A DNA stretch of 64,000 bases from assembly GCA_964384905.1 (NCBI GenBank), contig CAYLND010000002.1, positions 1 to 64,000 on the forward strand, given 5' to 3'. How positions within the stretch are numbered: position 1 is the first letter of the stretch; the number at the start of each line of letters is the position of its first letter. Shown piece after piece: positions 62,791 through 64,000 of this stretch. The position numbers and the translations under genes are program-made. A model generated the notes under the pieces. It saw nothing but the letters and a program-made list of their open reading frames with translations, had not been told where the DNA came from and did not search any database. The DNA is from Gp22-AA3 sp964384905 (GTDB lineage: Bacteria > Acidobacteriota > Polarisedimenticolia > Gp22-AA2).

Positions 62791-64000
62791 ACGAAGCACG
62801 CGATCGGAATGGACCTGGGTGATCCTGCTCCTGGGGCTGGCGCTCGCGTTGCGCGTCGGGTTCGTGTTTTTCGAGCAGCCCGGTTTCTATTTCGAGGACT
62901 CGCTCGACTACGACCACGCCGCGCGGGCGTTCCTCGAGACCGGGCACTTCTACGCCAAGTATTACCGGTTCCCGCTCTACCCGCTCGTCATGGCGGCCAG
63001 CTACAGGATGTTCGGGACGGGCCTGACCCCTTTCCGGATCATCCAGGCCCTGTTCGGGACCGCGACCTGCTTGTGTGTCTGGGTCCTCGGCCGCCGGCTC
63101 TTCGGCGTCCGCGCCGGGCTCCTGGCGCTCCTCGGTATGGCCGTCTTTCCGGTTCAGGTGGTCCTGGCTGGAATCGAGTATCCCGTGCTCCTCGGAACGT
63201 TCCTGATCTGGGGAGTCCTGACGCTGCTCGCTGGCGACCCGGCGGAGGCCGTCCATCGCACCGCCCGCCTGATCCTGATCGGAGCGGGAGTCGCCATCTC
63301 CGCCATGCTGTTCGAAGGGGGATGGGTGCTCGCTCTCTTCATCTGCCTGTGGAGCTATTTCCGGCCGCCTGCGGGACGTGTCGGCCGGCGCTCGGTGGGC
63401 ATCGTCGCGCTCTCGTTCGTCGTGGTCATGTCGCCCTGGCTTTACGTCATGAGCGAGAGCGGCGACTACAGGCAGCTGATTCTGCGCCCCGGTCTTCACC
63501 TGCCCTCGGCCCCCGGGGTGGAGCCACCCCTCTGGGAAGGGAGCGGCGAGAACCTGCTCGTGTCCAAGCTGTCGGGCCTGGCGCGAAATCCGTGGTGGAC
63601 GGTGCGGTATGCCTGGGGCGAGTTCATCCACTTCTGGAATCCTTATCCCGACCGGCTCACCTCGGCCGACGAGGCCTTTCGGGAGAAACTCCATGAGAGC
63701 GACGCGCGCATGACCGTCGACAATTCTCTGGTCAGCGATCGTTCTCGATGGCTCTACGCGGCGGGATTCGGGGCGCTGCTCGTCGCCGCGCTCATCGGGG
63801 GACTGGTGGCACTGCGAGCCGTTCCGGGCTCCGGCCTGGTGACCGCGTGGCCGGTCATGCTGGCGGCCTGCTACGCTCCGTTCTTCACGCAGATGCGCTA
63901 CCGCATCCCCGCGGACCCCGCGTTCATTCTCCTGGGAGCCTTCGCAGCGGACCTGACCCTGAAGACGTCGCTGTGGCGCGAGCTTCTCGCGTCGCTGAAG
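62774..64000 (+). CDS. GT-C-like membrane glycosyltransferase, truncated by window end
   Basis: From ATG 62774 (ribosome site GGAAAGGG) the frame stays open for 409 codons to the window edge. It shows a first helix (WVILLLGLALALRVGFVFF), the outer loop FEDSLDYDHAARAFLETGHF with acidic residues typical of PMT_2/GT39 GT-C enzymes, the RFPLYPLVMA turn and at least seven further helices. It overlaps the GT4 gene by 17 bases. The C-terminus lies outside the window. It probably transfers a polyprenyl-linked sugar at the outer leaflet; a Wzy-like role is possible. Confidence 0.8.
   Translation, partial: MTARLERSTRSEWTWVILLLGLALALRVGFVFFEQPGFYFEDSLDYDHAARAFLETGHFYAKYYRFPLYPLVMAASYRMFGTGLTPFRIIQALFGTATCLCVWVLGRRLFGVRAGLLALLGMAVFPVQVVLAGIEYPVLLGTFLIWGVLTLLAGDPAEAVHRTARLILIGAGVAISAMLFEGGWVLALFICLWSYFRPPAGRVGRRSVGIVALSFVVVMSPWLYVMSESGDYRQLILRPGLHLPSAPGVEPPLWEGSGENLLVSKLSGLARNPWWTVRYAWGEFIHFWNPYPDRLTSADEAFREKLHESDARMTVDNSLVSDRSRWLYAAGFGALLVAALIGGLVALRAVPGSGLVTAWPVMLAACYAPFFTQMRYRIPADPAFILLGAFAADLTLKTSLWRELLASLK

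Overview
This is a high-G+C (about two thirds G+C by eye) bacterial chromosome segment with Gram-negative envelope genes: outer-membrane barrels, a Wza-type export protein and a Wzc-type tyrosine kinase. Gene content and style (multihaem cytochromes, MtrB/PioB porin, quinol NO reductase, Hanks-type Ser/Thr kinase, frequent GTG starts) suggest an Acidobacteriota-like or other soil/sediment lineage, but there is no rRNA or marker gene to settle it. I recognised no tRNA, rRNA, CRISPR array or intact insertion sequence.

Left part (1-10 kb): mixed single genes. They include a ModE-like HTH protein, two secreted proteins (one behind a sigma-54 promoter), a GFA-family protein, a histidine-kinase remnant, a TMEM175-like channel, a DUF481 barrel, a zinc peptidase with TPRs translationally coupled to an Atm1-type ABC exporter, and several very small genes. 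The OsmC-family gene at 8274-8720 is interrupted by an in-frame TGA exactly where the family has its second redox cysteine. A hairpin closely resembling a bacterial SECIS follows at once, so it is best read as a selenoprotein.

Middle part (10-24.5 kb): a redox/respiratory island. A GAF-GAF sensor kinase with a cysteine cluster overlaps an NtrC-type sigma-54 activator. Next come a pentahaem cytochrome with a CxxC partner, a universal stress protein, a hemerythrin-like protein, a NapC/NirT-like membrane cytochrome, a NirJ/AhbD-like radical SAM protein, a decahaem DmsE/MtrA-type cytochrome, an MtrB/PioB porin and a quinol-dependent nitric oxide reductase. Two -24/-12 promoters sit in front of this series. 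A plausible reading is a sigma-54-controlled electron-transfer module joining the quinone pool, a trans-outer-membrane haem conduit and NO reduction.

24.5-29 kb: a Ser/Thr kinase with an unusual surface domain, a secreted transglutaminase-like protein that may start at ATT, and a divergent AraC regulator/VOC protein pair.

Right part (29-64 kb, continuing past the edge): a large exopolysaccharide locus. It has a Wza-like exporter, heparinase-like protein, a structured leader behind a strong promoter, an outer-membrane barrel, a specialised NusG paralogue, a Wzx flippase, six GT2 and two GT4 glycosyltransferases, four GT-C-like membrane proteins (one cut by the window edge), methyltransferases, a deacetylase, three radical SAM proteins, a fused nucleotidyltransferase-like/phosphoglycosyltransferase protein, a Wzc-type kinase and a sugar epimerase. 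Most neighbours overlap by 4 bases, so this is one long, translationally coupled unit probably served by the NusG paralogue.
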